Assembly: GCF_900167275.1 (NCBI RefSeq)
Contig: NZ_FUWX01000005.1
Location: forward strand, 248,001 to 312,000
Direction of reading: 5' to 3'
DNA from: Cetobacterium ceti
GTDB taxonomy: Bacteria; Fusobacteriota; Fusobacteriia; Fusobacteriales; Fusobacteriaceae
DNA length: 64,000 nucleotides
This document shows, one piece after another, positions 27,614-36,897 of this stretch. Numbering within the stretch: position 1 is the stretch's first letter; each line of letters opens with the position of its first letter. The notes below the pieces were generated by a model, which saw only the letters and a list, made by a program, of their open reading frames with translations, was not told the DNA's origin and ran no database searches. A program made the position numbers and the translations under genes.

Positions 27614-28075
27614 TTAACCTTGAATTTTTTTTACAATATTTGTTGTAGATTTCCCCTCTACAAATCCTAAAATTCTAACCTCTCCTCCATGTTTTTCAAC
27701 TATTTTAGTTTCAGGAAGATCCTCTTTTTTATAGTCTCCCCCTTTAACATGGATAGATGGTTTTAATTCATCTATTAATTCCATTGGTGTATCCTCATGG
27801 AAAATCACTGTATAATCAACAGCTTTTAATCCACAAAGCATTTCTCCACGATCTATTTCATTATTAATAGGTCTACTCTCTCCCTTTAGTCTTTTTACAG
27901 AACTATCTGAATTTACTCCAACTATTAAAATATCTCCCTGTCTTTTTGCTTCGTTTAAATATGTTAAATGTCCCACATGTAAAATATCAAAACAACCATT
28001 GGTAAAAACAACTTTTTTCCCTTGTTTTTTTAATTCTTCAACTATAGTAGGTGCTAGATCTCTTCTTAAAATCAT
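27614..28075 (-). CDS. rfaE2: D-glycero-beta-D-manno-heptose 1-phosphate adenylyltransferase (RfaE2/HldE C-terminal type)
   Basis: A 153-residue single-domain nucleotidyltransferase with VVFTNGCFDILHVGHLTYL (HxGH at about 34-37), SSVKRLKGESRP and the late KSTTNIVKKI (the ISSS/T motif equivalent). The GCFDILHVGH form and length match RfaE2, which activates heptose-1-phosphate for LPS core; glycerol-3-phosphate cytidylyltransferase is a less likely relative. The kinase RfaE1 is not in this window. It fits with the LPS transport genes nearby. Confidence 0.9.
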   Translation of the reverse strand: MILRRDLAPTIVEELKKQGKKVVFTNGCFDILHVGHLTYLNEAKRQGDILIVGVNSDSSVKRLKGESRPINNEIDRGEMLCGLKAVDYTVIFHEDTPMELIDELKPSIHVKGGDYKKEDLPETKIVEKHGGEVRILGFVEGKSTTNIVKKIQG

Positions 28076-28133
28076 CTTTCCTCCAACTTTTAAAAAATAA
28101 TTTTTATTTTTTAATAAATTATAACATTTTCAT

Positions 28134-28163
28134 AAAAAAAGAGGTAGCCCCCTACCTCTTTTT
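28134..28163 (-). terminator. Intrinsic terminator after glgP
   Basis: 12-bp perfect stem AAAAAGAGGTAG/CTACCTCTTTTT with a 4-base loop, followed by T on the minus strand, immediately downstream of the glgP stop. Confidence 0.92.
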
Positions 28164-28165
28164 CT

Positions 28166-30547
28166 TTATACTCTTTTCGGTTCTATTTTCCAAATTTCCT
28201 TTGCATAATCATGTATTGTTCTATCAGATGAAAATTTTCCACTATTACAAATATTTAACCAAGCTTTTTTAGCCCACTCTATTTTATCTCTATAATCATT
28301 ATTTAACTTATCTCTTATGGTTCTAAATTCTTGAAAATCTCCTAACACAAAATATTGATCTGGCTTATGCCAATCAGCCCCTTCTAAAATAGATGTGTAT
28401 AGTTCCTTAAACATTCCACTATTTTCATCATTTAAAGTTCCATCTACCAAAGCATCCATAGCTCTTTTTAGTCCTTCTACATTTTCATAATACTCTTTTG
28501 GATTATATCCCTCTTTTTCTAAAGTTGTTATCTCTTCCACAGTTAGTCCAAAAATATATTCATTTTCCCTTCCAGCTTCCTCTACAATTTCCACATTAGC
28601 TCCATCAAATGTTCCTAAAGTTATTGCTCCATTCATCATAAACTTCATATTCCCCGTTCCTGAAGCTTCCTTTCCCGCCGTTGAAATTTGTACAGATACA
28701 TCTGCTGCTGGATATATTTTTTCCCCAGACGAAACCTTAAAGTCAGGAATAAACACAACTTTTATTTTATCATTTACATCTTTATCATTATTTACAATTC
28801 TTGCCACTTCGTTTATAAGTTTTATAATTCCCTTTGCTCTAAAATACCCAGGAGCTGCTTTCCCTGCAAAAATAAAAGTGGTCGGATAATATTCCCTTAT
28901 TTTTCCCTCTTTTAATCTAAAATATAAGTCTAAAATATATAAAATATTTAAAGTTTGCCTTTTGTATTCATGTATTCTTTTTACTTGTACATCAAATATA
29001 GAATCTGTATTTACTTCTATTCCTGTTGTTTTTCTTATAAAGTCTCCTAGCTCTTTTTTCTTTTCATTTTTAATTTCTAAAAATCTTCGTAGTACATCTA
29101 TATGCTCTCCATACTCCTCTAATCTTTTTAACTCTTCACTGTGAATAATCCATTTTTTACCAATTAATCTATTTATTAATTTTGTAAGAGGTTTATTTGA
29201 TACAGCTACCCATCTTCTAGGAGTTATCCCGTTTGTTTTATTTTGAAATTTTTCAGGATATATTTCAGCCCAATTTTTAAGTTCTCTATATTTTAATAAT
29301 TCACTGTGAAGTTTTGCCACTCCATTTACAGTATGACATGTATATATTGCCATATGAGCCATTTGAATCATATTATCCTTAATAAGAACCATATCTTTTC
29401 TTCTTCCTTCATCATTTGGAAATAGCTCTAAAAGTTTCCCTCTCCACTTCTTATCCATTTCAACTATAATTTCATAAACTCTAGGGATTAATTCCTTATA
29501 AAAATCTACCCACCATTTTTCAGATGCCTCTGCTAATATTGTATGATTTGTATAGGAAAATACTTCATTACATATTTTAAAGCTTTCTTCCCAAGATAAT
29601 TTTTCCATATCCATTAAAAGTCTCATAAGTTCTGGAATAGCTACCACAGGATGGGTATCATTTAATTGAATCGCTATATATTTTGAAAAATTATTAAAAT
29701 CTCCACCATTATATTTTTTAAAATTTCTTATTATATCTTGTAAAGAAGCTGAAACAAAAAAATACTGTTGTCTAAGTCTTAATTTTTTCCCTTCTGATGT
29801 AGAATCATTTGGATATAAAATTCTAGAAATATCTTTTACTCTATTTCTACACTTTACAGCTTCATCATATTTTTGATCATTAAAAGCTTCAATATTTAAA
29901 TCCTCTAAGGGATGAGCTTCCCACAATCTAAGGGTATTTATATTATCAGTTTTATATCCTATTATAGGTGTATCATAGGGTATTGCCCTTACCTCCATAT
30001 CAGTAAATTCAACAATTACTTCCTCGGAAAATTTAGGTATGGACCAAGCTATTTTATACTTTATCCAGTTTACAGGATATTCTTTTTGGAATCCATTTTC
30101 AATTTCCTGTTTAAAAATCCCATTTTTATAACGAATACCATATCCTTGTCCTGGTAAATTAAGTGTTGCCATAGAATCTAAAAAACAAGAGGCCAATCTT
30201 CCCAATCCACCATTTCCTAATCCACCATCAGCTTCTGCTTCTTCAACTTCATTATAGTTAATTCCAATATCCTTTAAAAGTCCTTCCACATCCTCTTGAA
30301 GACCTAGGTTTACTAAACTATTCCCTAAAGATCTTCCCATTAAAAATTCTGCTGAAAAATAATATACTCTTCTATTTTTTCTATATAGTTCATTGGATTT
30401 TGTCCAATTTTCTGCAAAATATCCCAATAAAGTTTTAGAAATTCCTTGATATATTTCAAAAGTATTTGCATCATGTAATCTTTTTGTAAAATCAATTTTG
30501 ATATTCTTTAGTGTTTCACTAATAATTTTATCTCTAACATCTTGCAT
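28166..30547 (-). CDS. glgP: Glycogen/starch phosphorylase
   Basis: Phosphorolysis of alpha-1,4-glucans to glucose-1-phosphate. The roughly 793-residue protein contains EADGGLGNGGLGRLASCFLD (about 100-120), VKRIHEYKRQTLN, and the PLP segment around EASGTGNMKFMMNGA near 650, where the Lys binds PLP. The open frame starts 13 codons earlier, but AGGAGG at 30559-30554 sits before the tandem ATGATG at 30550/30547; 30547 has the better 6-base spacing. No other glycogen genes are in the window, and it sits between two intrinsic terminators. Confidence 0.95.
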   Translation of the reverse strand: MQDVRDKIISETLKNIKIDFTKRLHDANTFEIYQGISKTLLGYFAENWTKSNELYRKNRRVYYFSAEFLMGRSLGNSLVNLGLQEDVEGLLKDIGINYNEVEEAEADGGLGNGGLGRLASCFLDSMATLNLPGQGYGIRYKNGIFKQEIENGFQKEYPVNWIKYKIAWSIPKFSEEVIVEFTDMEVRAIPYDTPIIGYKTDNINTLRLWEAHPLEDLNIEAFNDQKYDEAVKCRNRVKDISRILYPNDSTSEGKKLRLRQQYFFVSASLQDIIRNFKKYNGGDFNNFSKYIAIQLNDTHPVVAIPELMRLLMDMEKLSWEESFKICNEVFSYTNHTILAEASEKWWVDFYKELIPRVYEIIVEMDKKWRGKLLELFPNDEGRRKDMVLIKDNMIQMAHMAIYTCHTVNGVAKLHSELLKYRELKNWAEIYPEKFQNKTNGITPRRWVAVSNKPLTKLINRLIGKKWIIHSEELKRLEEYGEHIDVLRRFLEIKNEKKKELGDFIRKTTGIEVNTDSIFDVQVKRIHEYKRQTLNILYILDLYFRLKEGKIREYYPTTFIFAGKAAPGYFRAKGIIKLINEVARIVNNDKDVNDKIKVVFIPDFKVSSGEKIYPAADVSVQISTAGKEASGTGNMKFMMNGAITLGTFDGANVEIVEEAGRENEYIFGLTVEEITTLEKEGYNPKEYYENVEGLKRAMDALVDGTLNDENSGMFKELYTSILEGADWHKPDQYFVLGDFQEFRTIRDKLNNDYRDKIEWAKKAWLNICNSGKFSSDRTIHDYAKEIWKIEPKRV

Positions 30548-30584
30548 CATATACCTCCTAGAAATTATCCTTAAAAAAGTATAC

Positions 30585-30614
30585 AAAAAAAGCTAGAGTT
30601 TCCTCTAGCTTTTT
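30585..30614 (-). terminator. Intrinsic terminator after upp
   Basis: Arms AAAAAGCTAGAG/CTCTAGCTTTTT with a short loop, T-tract on the minus strand. It lies about 25 bases ahead of the glgP ribosome site with no obvious promoter between. Confidence 0.9.
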
Positions 30615-30621
30615 AAAATTC

Positions 30622-31248
30622 TTATTTAGTTCCGAAAATTCTGTCTCCACAATCTCCTAAACCTGGATAAATATATCCATGTTCATTTAGACCTTGGTCA
30701 ATTTTAGCCGTATAAATTGATACGTCAGGGTGTGTTTGTAATACTTTTGCTATTCCTTCAGGAGCTGCTACTAAACACATAAATACAATGTCTTTTACAC
30801 CTGCATTTTTTAAATAATCAATAGCATAAATTGCTGATCCACCTGTTGCTAACATTGGATCTACTAATATTACTTTTCTCTCTTGAATATCCACAGGTAA
30901 TTTGCAGTAATAATATGTAGGCTCTAGAGTTTCTTCATTTCTGTAAACTCCAATATGTCCTATTTTAGCTGTTGGAACTAATGAAACAATTCCATCTACC
31001 ATTCCTAGTCCAGCTCTTAAAATAGGTACAACTGCAATAGCTTTATCCTGTAAAACGTGTCCTGTTGTCTTCATTAACGGTGTTTCTACTATAACCTCGT
31101 CAACTGGTAAGCTCTTAGTTACCTCGTAAGTCATAAGCTTTGCGATTTCGTTTAAGTTCTCTCTAAATGTCTTTGTATCCGTATCCTTGTTTCTTAGATA
31201 TGTCATCTTATGTTGAATTAACGGATGATTAATTTCTATAACTGCCAT
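30622..31248 (-). CDS. upp: Uracil phosphoribosyltransferase
   Basis: Uracil plus PRPP to UMP (pyrimidine salvage). The 208-residue protein has the PRPP motif [18 protein letters not shown] (about 125-142), an N-terminal [12 protein letters not shown] and the C-terminal uracil-binding [10 protein letters not shown]. Follows rpmE across an intrinsic terminator; the ribosome site TTAGGAGG lies just beyond the T-tract. Confidence 0.98.
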   Translation of the reverse strand: MAVIEINHPLIQHKMTYLRNKDTDTKTFRENLNEIAKLMTYEVTKSLPVDEVIVETPLMKTTGHVLQDKAIAVVPILRAGLGMVDGIVSLVPTAKIGHIGVYRNEETLEPTYYYCKLPVDIQERKVILVDPMLATGGSAIYAIDYLKNAGVKDIVFMCLVAAPEGIAKVLQTHPDVSIYTAKIDQGLNEHGYIYPGLGDCGDRIFGTK

Positions 31249-31268
31249 ATTTACCTCCTAATTTATAC

Positions 31269-31296
31269 AAAAAAAACAGGACCAATGTCCCGTTTT
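31269..31296 (-). terminator. Intrinsic terminator after rpmE
   Basis: 10-bp stem (31273-31282 with 31287-31296) with one G-U wobble specific to the minus-strand RNA, followed by eight T on that strand. Confidence 0.88.
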
Positions 31297-31298
31297 CC

Positions 31299-31511
31299 TT
31301 ACTTCTTTAATCCAAATCTCTTATTGAATTGCTCTACTCTTCCAGCAGCATCAATAAACTTAGCTTTTCCAGTATAGAATGGGTGACACTTTGAACAAAC
31401 AGCTATTTTAAGCTCGTCTCCCTTAGCGTAAGTTGATCTAGTTTCAAATTTTTCTCCACAAGTACACTCAACAGTGATTGTGTTGTATGCAGGATGTATT
31501 CCTTTTCTCAT
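31299..31511 (-). CDS. rpmE: 50S ribosomal protein L31
   Basis: 70-residue L31 of the zinc-binding (C+) type: ECTCGEKF and [11 protein letters not shown] provide the cysteines. Begins [14 protein letters not shown], as usual for the family. Has its own promoter facing that of the RNase H gene. Confidence 0.98.
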   Translation of the reverse strand: MRKGIHPAYNTITVECTCGEKFETRSTYAKGDELKIAVCSKCHPFYTGKAKFIDAAGRVEQFNKRFGLKK

Positions 31512-31554
31512 TTATTTCACCTTCCTAACAAAAATATTCTTAATTTCACAAGAG

Positions 31555-31583
31555 ATTTTATCATAGATATCTATTTTTTGCAA
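31555..31583 (-). promoter_or_regulatory. Promoter of rpmE
   Basis: Minus strand TTGCAA (31583-31578), 17-bp spacer, TAAAAT (31560-31555), about 45 bases before the rpmE start. Confidence 0.65.
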
Positions 31584-31607
31584 CTGTTTTTTCTATGAAT
31601 TTATAAT

Positions 31608-31636
31608 TTTACATTTGTAATTTTTTGTTTTATAAT
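31608..31636 (+). promoter_or_regulatory. Promoter of the RNase H / YwaF pair
   Basis: TTTACA (31608-31613), 17-bp spacer, TATAAT (31631-31636), 25 bases before the start codon at 31662 with a GGGAGG site between. Divergent from the rpmE promoter. Confidence 0.7.
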
Positions 31637-31661
31637 CAATATTAACGATAGGGAGGTTTTA

Positions 31662-32282
31662 ATGGGGAAAAAATTTTATGCTTATGTTTTAATAGAAGAA
31701 AATTCCAATGGGATTGTTGACTCTTGGGATCTTTGTAAAGAAATAATAACTGGGAAAAAAACCCGTTATAAATCCTTTAAAAAGTTAGAAGAAGCTAAAG
31801 ATTGGCTTTCTAAAGGTGGAGTATACGAAGATAAAAAAGCCTTAAAAGAGGAGCTAAAAAAATCTCTTAGGGAAGGGGTTTTCTTTGATGCTGGTACTGG
31901 AAGAGGAATAGGCGTTGAAGTTCGTGTAACAGATATAAAAGGTCTTTCCTATTTACCAAAACATCTACCTTCTAATATGGTTAATGAATTTGGCAATTTT
32001 TTAGCACCAGATTATAGTACCAATAACTATGGGGAGTTAATTGGTCTTTTTTTAGCCATAGACATAGCTTTAAAAGAAAATTTAAAGGAAATTTTTGGAG
32101 ATAGTAAATTAGTCATAGATTACTGGTCAAAGGGAGCTTTTAAGAAAGATAATTTAAATGACAAAACTGTCTCTTTAATTGAAAAAGTAATATTAAAAAG
32201 GAAAAATTTTGAAAGTTTAGGTGGTAAAATTTCCCATGTATCAGGTGATATCAATCCCGCAGATCTAGGCTTTCATAAATAA
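31662..32282 (+). CDS. Ribonuclease H with N-terminal viroplasmin domain
   Basis: A 206-residue protein. Residues 1-55 (FYAYVLIEENSNGIVDSW, then KSFKKLEEAKDWL) match the caulimovirus-viroplasmin/RNase H1 hybrid-binding domain that grips RNA-DNA duplexes. The RNase H fold follows, with candidate catalytic acids in FFDAGTGRGIGVEV, NNYGELIGLFLAI, FGDSKLVIDYW and SGDINPADLGFHK. It would remove RNA from RNA-DNA hybrids. First of two plus-strand genes, 9 bases before the YwaF-like gene. Confidence 0.9.
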   Translation: MGKKFYAYVLIEENSNGIVDSWDLCKEIITGKKTRYKSFKKLEEAKDWLSKGGVYEDKKALKEELKKSLREGVFFDAGTGRGIGVEVRVTDIKGLSYLPKHLPSNMVNEFGNFLAPDYSTNNYGELIGLFLAIDIALKENLKEIFGDSKLVIDYWSKGAFKKDNLNDKTVSLIEKVILKRKNFESLGGKISHVSGDINPADLGFHK

Positions 32283-32291
32283 GGTGGTTTT

Positions 32292-32975
32292 ATGGAAAAG
32301 TTTTTAGTTTTTAGCTCCACACATTTTTATTATTTAGGTGGATACTTTTTTTTAGTTTTAATCGGTTTATTAATTGCTAGTTTTTTTCAAAATAAAAAAA
32401 CTGTGGCTCGTTTTATTGCCTTTTTAGTTTTAATTTTAAAATGTAGTGAACTATACTATAGGCATGTGGTTTTTAAGGAAACATATATAACCATGCTTCC
32501 ACTCCATCTTTGTAATTTAACCTTGATAATAACCTTATTAGCCATGATTTTTCAGGCTAAATTTTTATTTCAAGTAGTTTATTTTTGGGCTCCAGGTGCA
32601 ATTTTTGCCCTTTTAACCCCTGAGATAACTTATAAATTTCCAAATCTTTGGAGTATTAGTTTTTTTATTACACATTTTTATTTAATTTTTGCAGTTTTCT
32701 ATGAAATGATTTATTTTAAATTCAAGCCTACAAAAAGTGGTTTAATCGGGTCCTTTATATTTTTAAATATTATGGCTTTTATAGTTTATTTTATTAATAT
32801 TAAACTTGGAACTAACTATTTATATATAAATCATCTTCCTGATTTTAAATCACCACTTAATCATTTTGGTCCGTGGCCATATTATATTTTAGTCACTGAA
32901 GGTATCTATTTATTTATTTCTCTTATTATTTATTTACCTTTTAAAGAAAAAAAATTCTTAAGAAAACATTATTAA
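32292..32975 (+). CDS. YwaF/TIGR02206-family membrane protein
   Basis: A 227-residue polytopic protein with about seven hydrophobic helices. The segment MLPLHLCNLTLIITLLAMI (about 67-85) and NHFGPWPYYIL near the C-terminus are typical of the YwaF (TIGR02206) family, whose function is unknown. Ends at a bidirectional-looking terminator shared with yigZ. Confidence 0.82.
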   Translation: MEKFLVFSSTHFYYLGGYFFLVLIGLLIASFFQNKKTVARFIAFLVLILKCSELYYRHVVFKETYITMLPLHLCNLTLIITLLAMIFQAKFLFQVVYFWAPGAIFALLTPEITYKFPNLWSISFFITHFYLIFAVFYEMIYFKFKPTKSGLIGSFIFLNIMAFIVYFINIKLGTNYLYINHLPDFKSPLNHFGPWPYYILVTEGIYLFISLIIYLPFKEKKFLRKHY

Positions 32976-33004
32976 AAAAACCTCTCCTAAATGGGGAGGT
33001 TTTT
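32973..33004 (+). terminator. Terminator between the YwaF-like gene and yigZ (convergent)
   Basis: Stem 32981-32987 with 32993-32999 extended by A/T pairs, T-tract on both sides. One pair is U-G on the plus-strand RNA but A-C on the minus, so the plus-strand transcript forms the better hairpin. Confidence 0.85.
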
Positions 33005-33575
33005 ATAAATCTATTATTATTATATCTTTCATATCTTTTAATTTCTTATAAACATCTTCTGCAATTTTTACCCGATAGGTTACTCTTTCATTAAAATCTT
33101 TATTTTCTATATCTTCATCATTTAAAATACTATCAATCTCTCCTATTTTATCATAGGAAAAATCTAAAAGATAATTTTTTTTACTTATAAAGTCTATAAT
33201 ATTTCCCTCAATTAGGGCTAGTTTTGCAGTTTTTGCATAATTTCTTACAAGGCCCCCTGCTCCTAACTTTATTCCTCCAAAGTAACGTGTGGCAACTACA
33301 GCTACATTATCTACTTCCATATAGTTTATAATCTCTCCCATGGGTTTTCCTGCAGTCCCACTAGGCTCGCCATCATCATCAACCTTAAAATACTCCTGTC
33401 CATTGTCTATCACCTTATAGGCACTACAATTATGAGTTGCATCCCTATGTCTATTTCTAATGGACATAATAAACTCCTCTGCTTCTATTTTACTTTGCAC
33501 AGGTTTAGCATATCCTATAAATTTTGATTTTCTTTCTTCAAATTCAATAACAACTTCCCTTTCAATTGTTTTCAT
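33003..33575 (-). CDS. yigZ: YigZ/IMPACT-family protein
   Basis: A 190-residue protein with the IMPACT N-terminal domain (about 12-115): SKFIGYAKPV, RDATHNCSAYKV, DDGEPSGTAGKPM and ATRYFGGIKLGAGGLVR. The C-terminal DUF1949-like domain follows. Eukaryotic IMPACT modulates GCN2, while the bacterial role is poorly known. Last gene of the tmcAL-MFS-comEC-M50-yigZ run. Confidence 0.93.
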   Translation of the reverse strand: MKTIEREVVIEFEERKSKFIGYAKPVQSKIEAEEFIMSIRNRHRDATHNCSAYKVIDNGQEYFKVDDDGEPSGTAGKPMGEIINYMEVDNVAVVATRYFGGIKLGAGGLVRNYAKTAKLALIEGNIIDFISKKNYLLDFSYDKIGEIDSILNDEDIENKDFNERVTYRVKIAEDVYKKLKDMKDIIIIDL

Positions 33576-33589
33576 ATATAAATTCCCTT

Positions 33590-34327
33590 CTACATAGCTA
33601 TATAATAATTTATTAAATTAATTAAAGTTATATAAATAGGTCCTAAAATTTTATTTAAAATTCCAAAATATCCTAAAAAAATAACTATTAAAATTCCAAA
33701 TCTATCATAATCAAAAATTACTTCTCTATTTCTTCCACTTAAAAAACTTCCTATTACTCTAGACCCGTCTAAAGGTGGTATTGGAAGTAAATTAAATATT
33801 CCTAAAATAATATTTATAGTAATTAAATATTCAAGTCCATTTAAAAGTATAAAGTCACTTGAAAATCTAAATTCCCTAAATAAAATTGCTCCAATTATAA
33901 CTAAAATAAAATTCATAAGAGCACCAGAAATGGCAACTAAGAATTCTCCTACTCTTCCATTTTTAAAACCTCTATAATTAACTGGTACAGGTTTAGCCCA
34001 TCCAATTACCATAGGAGATCCTATTAAAATCATTAAAATTGGAAATAAAGTTCCTACAGGATCCAAATGTTTAAGTGGATTTAAAGATAATCTCCCATAT
34101 ATTTTTGCAGTTTGATCTCCACAAAAATAAGCCATAAATCCATGTCCTAATTCATGTAAAACTAGAGAAAAAATTAGTATAATTATCTCTACTCCTGTGT
34201 TAATTTGAAAAACTCTTTCTAAATTTAATCTTAAAAATAAAAAGATAAAAGCTCCTATTAAAGCTAGTTTGCTCAAAGGAGTCATATTTTTATTTGCATC
34301 CTTAAATTCTTGAAAAAAATTGCCCAT
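33590..34327 (-). CDS. Site-2 protease-family (M50) intramembrane zinc metalloprotease
   Basis: A 245-residue membrane protein with VLHELGHGFMAYFCGD (HELGH zinc motif, about 57-61) and the second-half LPIPPLDGSRV (Asp zinc ligand, about 182). No PDZ domain is visible, so it is the short YwhC-type M50B form rather than RseP. Substrate unknown. The ECF/anti-sigma pair at 61.6-62.4 kb is one conceivable substrate system, but nothing in position supports that. Confidence 0.9.
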   Translation of the reverse strand: MGNFFQEFKDANKNMTPLSKLALIGAFIFLFLRLNLERVFQINTGVEIIILIFSLVLHELGHGFMAYFCGDQTAKIYGRLSLNPLKHLDPVGTLFPILMILIGSPMVIGWAKPVPVNYRGFKNGRVGEFLVAISGALMNFILVIIGAILFREFRFSSDFILLNGLEYLITINIILGIFNLLPIPPLDGSRVIGSFLSGRNREVIFDYDRFGILIVIFLGYFGILNKILGPIYITLINLINYYIAM

Positions 34328-34362
34328 ATATTCTCACCTTTTTTTTATATAGAATATCATAA

Positions 34363-35595
34363 TTAGATTTCTAAAGTCAAATAAGGTATATAATCTAGTA
34401 CCTCTATTAAATATATCATCACTTGAAAGGTTATATTTGTAAAAGGCATTAGTATTATTCCTCCTCCTATTAGGGATAAAAATAAACTTAAAAATCCTAA
34501 AAGTATAAATATAGTCCCTATGGGTAAAATAAAAAAATTAGGAATAAAAGTTAATATAGGTATATTTTTAAAAAAATAAATATAAATAGGGCACATAAAT
34601 ATTTGTAAGGTTAAAATTAAGGTTAAATGTTTATACAAATACATATAAATTTTTTTATTACATTTTATTGTAGGAATTTTTGGATAAATATATAAAATTA
34701 TTCCAACAGCTGTATAGGATAATAGGGTAGATATATTCCATATCCAATGGGGGAATAAGCTTATAGAAATAATATACCCTATAAAAATAGTTTTTTTGCT
34801 ATCATTTTTCTCATAAAAAATATTTCCCAATAAATATATTCCTCCCATAATATAAGCCCTTAATACAGAGGGATAAGCTCCTATACCTATAACATATAAA
34901 GTTAAAAAAAATAAAACTATACTATTTGAAACTTCTCTTTTTAATTTAAATTTTGAAACTATATATTTTATGATTCCCATAATTATTCCCATATGTAGTC
35001 CAGATATAACTAAAATATGGGAAAGTCCTTGTTTTCTAAATTTTTTTACAGTTTCATAATCTAAATTACTTTTATCTCCAAGAATCACTCCAAAATAGAA
35101 ATTTTTTAATTTATATGAATAATTTTCCAATAGTTTTTCACTTTTATATTTTAAAAATTCTCTTATAAAATTTTCTTTAACTATTTTATATTTTTCCCCT
35201 TGAAAATAATACTCTTGTAAATATTTATGATCTATTTTTTCAATAAACTTTCCTTGTATTTCCCTATATCCATCAGATATTCCATTTGTATAAATATAGA
35301 TTCCTCCATGTAAATATTTACCATCTATTTTTTCAACTTTTCCCCTCCCATTTTCTACAAATGCTTTTACTATATAATTTTTTTCTAAAATTACCTCATC
35401 TTTAAAAATATTTTTTTCATAATTGAAAATAAATACTAGTAAAACTAAACTTAAAATTCCACCTCTTTTTCCATAAAATATAAAATTAAAATATATTATA
35501 ATTACTGAAAATAACCCCACATAAAAAAAAGAGAGATACTTAAAAAGTATCCCTAAAAGTAATATTTCTATTCCAATTAAATATATATCTATCAT
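34363..35595 (-). CDS. Short ComEC/Rec2-family competence membrane protein
   Basis: A 410-residue polytopic protein. N-terminal helices are followed by a soluble OB-like region (about 65-150) and the ComEC core: GLSHILVISGLHMGII (about 190-205) and PSVLRAYIMGGIYLLG (about 243-258), the two signature motifs of the DNA-uptake channel. The chain ends shortly after the last helices and lacks the metallo-beta-lactamase domain found at the C-terminus of longer ComEC. Role in DNA uptake is inferred by family. Confidence 0.85.
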   Translation of the reverse strand: MIDIYLIGIEILLLGILFKYLSFFYVGLFSVIIIYFNFIFYGKRGGILSLVLLVFIFNYEKNIFKDEVILEKNYIVKAFVENGRGKVEKIDGKYLHGGIYIYTNGISDGYREIQGKFIEKIDHKYLQEYYFQGEKYKIVKENFIREFLKYKSEKLLENYSYKLKNFYFGVILGDKSNLDYETVKKFRKQGLSHILVISGLHMGIIMGIIKYIVSKFKLKREVSNSIVLFFLTLYVIGIGAYPSVLRAYIMGGIYLLGNIFYEKNDSKKTIFIGYIISISLFPHWIWNISTLLSYTAVGIILYIYPKIPTIKCNKKIYMYLYKHLTLILTLQIFMCPIYIYFFKNIPILTFIPNFFILPIGTIFILLGFLSLFLSLIGGGIILMPFTNITFQVMIYLIEVLDYIPYLTLEI

Positions 35596-35596
35596 T

Positions 35597-36889
35597 TTAC
35601 TCCTTATATTTAAAATAAAAGAAAAATGAAATTACAAAGGAAAAAGCAGAGAAAATTGCTGCCATATAAATTCCCTTATTAGTTACCTCTCCTAAACCTC
35701 CTATTACTAATATTATAGGTAGTGCTGCTATGGATATTAAAAAGGCCATTTTCAAAAAGAATCCCTGAATTCCAAAACAAACCCCCTCTATTCTATTTTC
35801 ACTCTCTCTACTTAATCTCTCACTTATATCACTCATCATAGCAGGTGGAAAAATAAAAGCTGCTCCTGATATTGGAATTCCTAAAAGAGCAAATATAGCA
35901 AAACCAAATTTATTAGGTATTACCCTTCCTAATCCAATAAGAGATAAAGTCAAAAAGAATAAAAGTCCTAAGGATACTAACATTATTTTTCTATATCCAT
36001 ATTTTTTAGATAAAAGATTTATTGGGTAGAAAAATAAGGCTGCTACTCCAAATAAAAGAGCTGAAACTATTGTTATAGTCGATTTTCCATAACCCATAAT
36101 ATCCTCTACATAATAGTTCATAATCGCTCTTAAACTATTAAATCCAACAAAGAAAAATAAAAGTCCCAATAAGTAATATATAAATGATCTATCTTTTATA
36201 ATGAACTTAAATGAATCTTTAAATTTAGGAACTTTATCCACAGGTATTGAATATTTTTTTTCTGGAACTAAAAATACAGTTATATAAGCTCCCGCTCCAG
36301 ATAATATACTTAAAATTATTACCATTCCTCTTATTCCTACTAGTGTATTCCCATGACCTATTATTTTTATAAGTATTCCAGGCAATATCATAGCAATTGC
36401 AGTATATAATAATCTAAATACAGATTGCCAAGTTGATAAGTTTAATCTCTCCTCTGAAGTGTGACCAATTTCTGGTATTAAAGCATTGTAAGGAGCTCCT
36501 ACTATTGTATAAAAAGTAAAAAATGTTGATCCTATTAAAGCTAAATATATAAATGTAAGAGTATTATTTCCAATTGGTGGATAAAAAAATCCCACAGTTG
36601 CCAATGATAGTGGTATAGCACCAAATGCTATAAATGGAATTCTTCTCCCCCATTTTCCATTATACTTATCTGAAATAAATCCTACTAAAGGATCTGTTAT
36701 CATATCCACAACTCTAGATATTGCCAAAGCTACGGAAATTAAAATAGGTGCCATTATTGGTTTTAATCCCGATGTTTCAGGAGGTAAATAAAAGTATAAA
36801 ATCCACTGGGCAAAAATTTGATCCACAATGGCATAACTAACTCCTAATCCATAAAATATCTGTATATTTTTTGGTAATCTTTTTTCCAT
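35597..36889 (-). CDS. MFS transporter, glycoside-pentoside-hexuronide (GPH) cation symporter type
   Basis: A 430-residue, 12-helix protein. The early segment SRVVDMITDPLVGFISDKYNGKWGRRIPFI (about 55-85, given by its key residues D-x-x-T-D-P and G-R-R-x-P) is the GPH/MFS loop signature. It probably imports a sugar or glycoside with Na+ or H+; substrate cannot be told, and no sugar-degrading gene is adjacent. Starts 8 bases after tmcAL with a strong AGGAGG. Confidence 0.86.
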   Translation of the reverse strand: MEKRLPKNIQIFYGLGVSYAIVDQIFAQWILYFYLPPETSGLKPIMAPILISVALAISRVVDMITDPLVGFISDKYNGKWGRRIPFIAFGAIPLSLATVGFFYPPIGNNTLTFIYLALIGSTFFTFYTIVGAPYNALIPEIGHTSEERLNLSTWQSVFRLLYTAIAMILPGILIKIIGHGNTLVGIRGMVIILSILSGAGAYITVFLVPEKKYSIPVDKVPKFKDSFKFIIKDRSFIYYLLGLLFFFVGFNSLRAIMNYYVEDIMGYGKSTITIVSALLFGVAALFFYPINLLSKKYGYRKIMLVSLGLLFFLTLSLIGLGRVIPNKFGFAIFALLGIPISGAAFIFPPAMMSDISERLSRESENRIEGVCFGIQGFFLKMAFLISIAALPIILVIGGLGEVTNKGIYMAAIFSAFSFVISFFFYFKYKE

Positions 36890-36897
36890 GATTCCTC

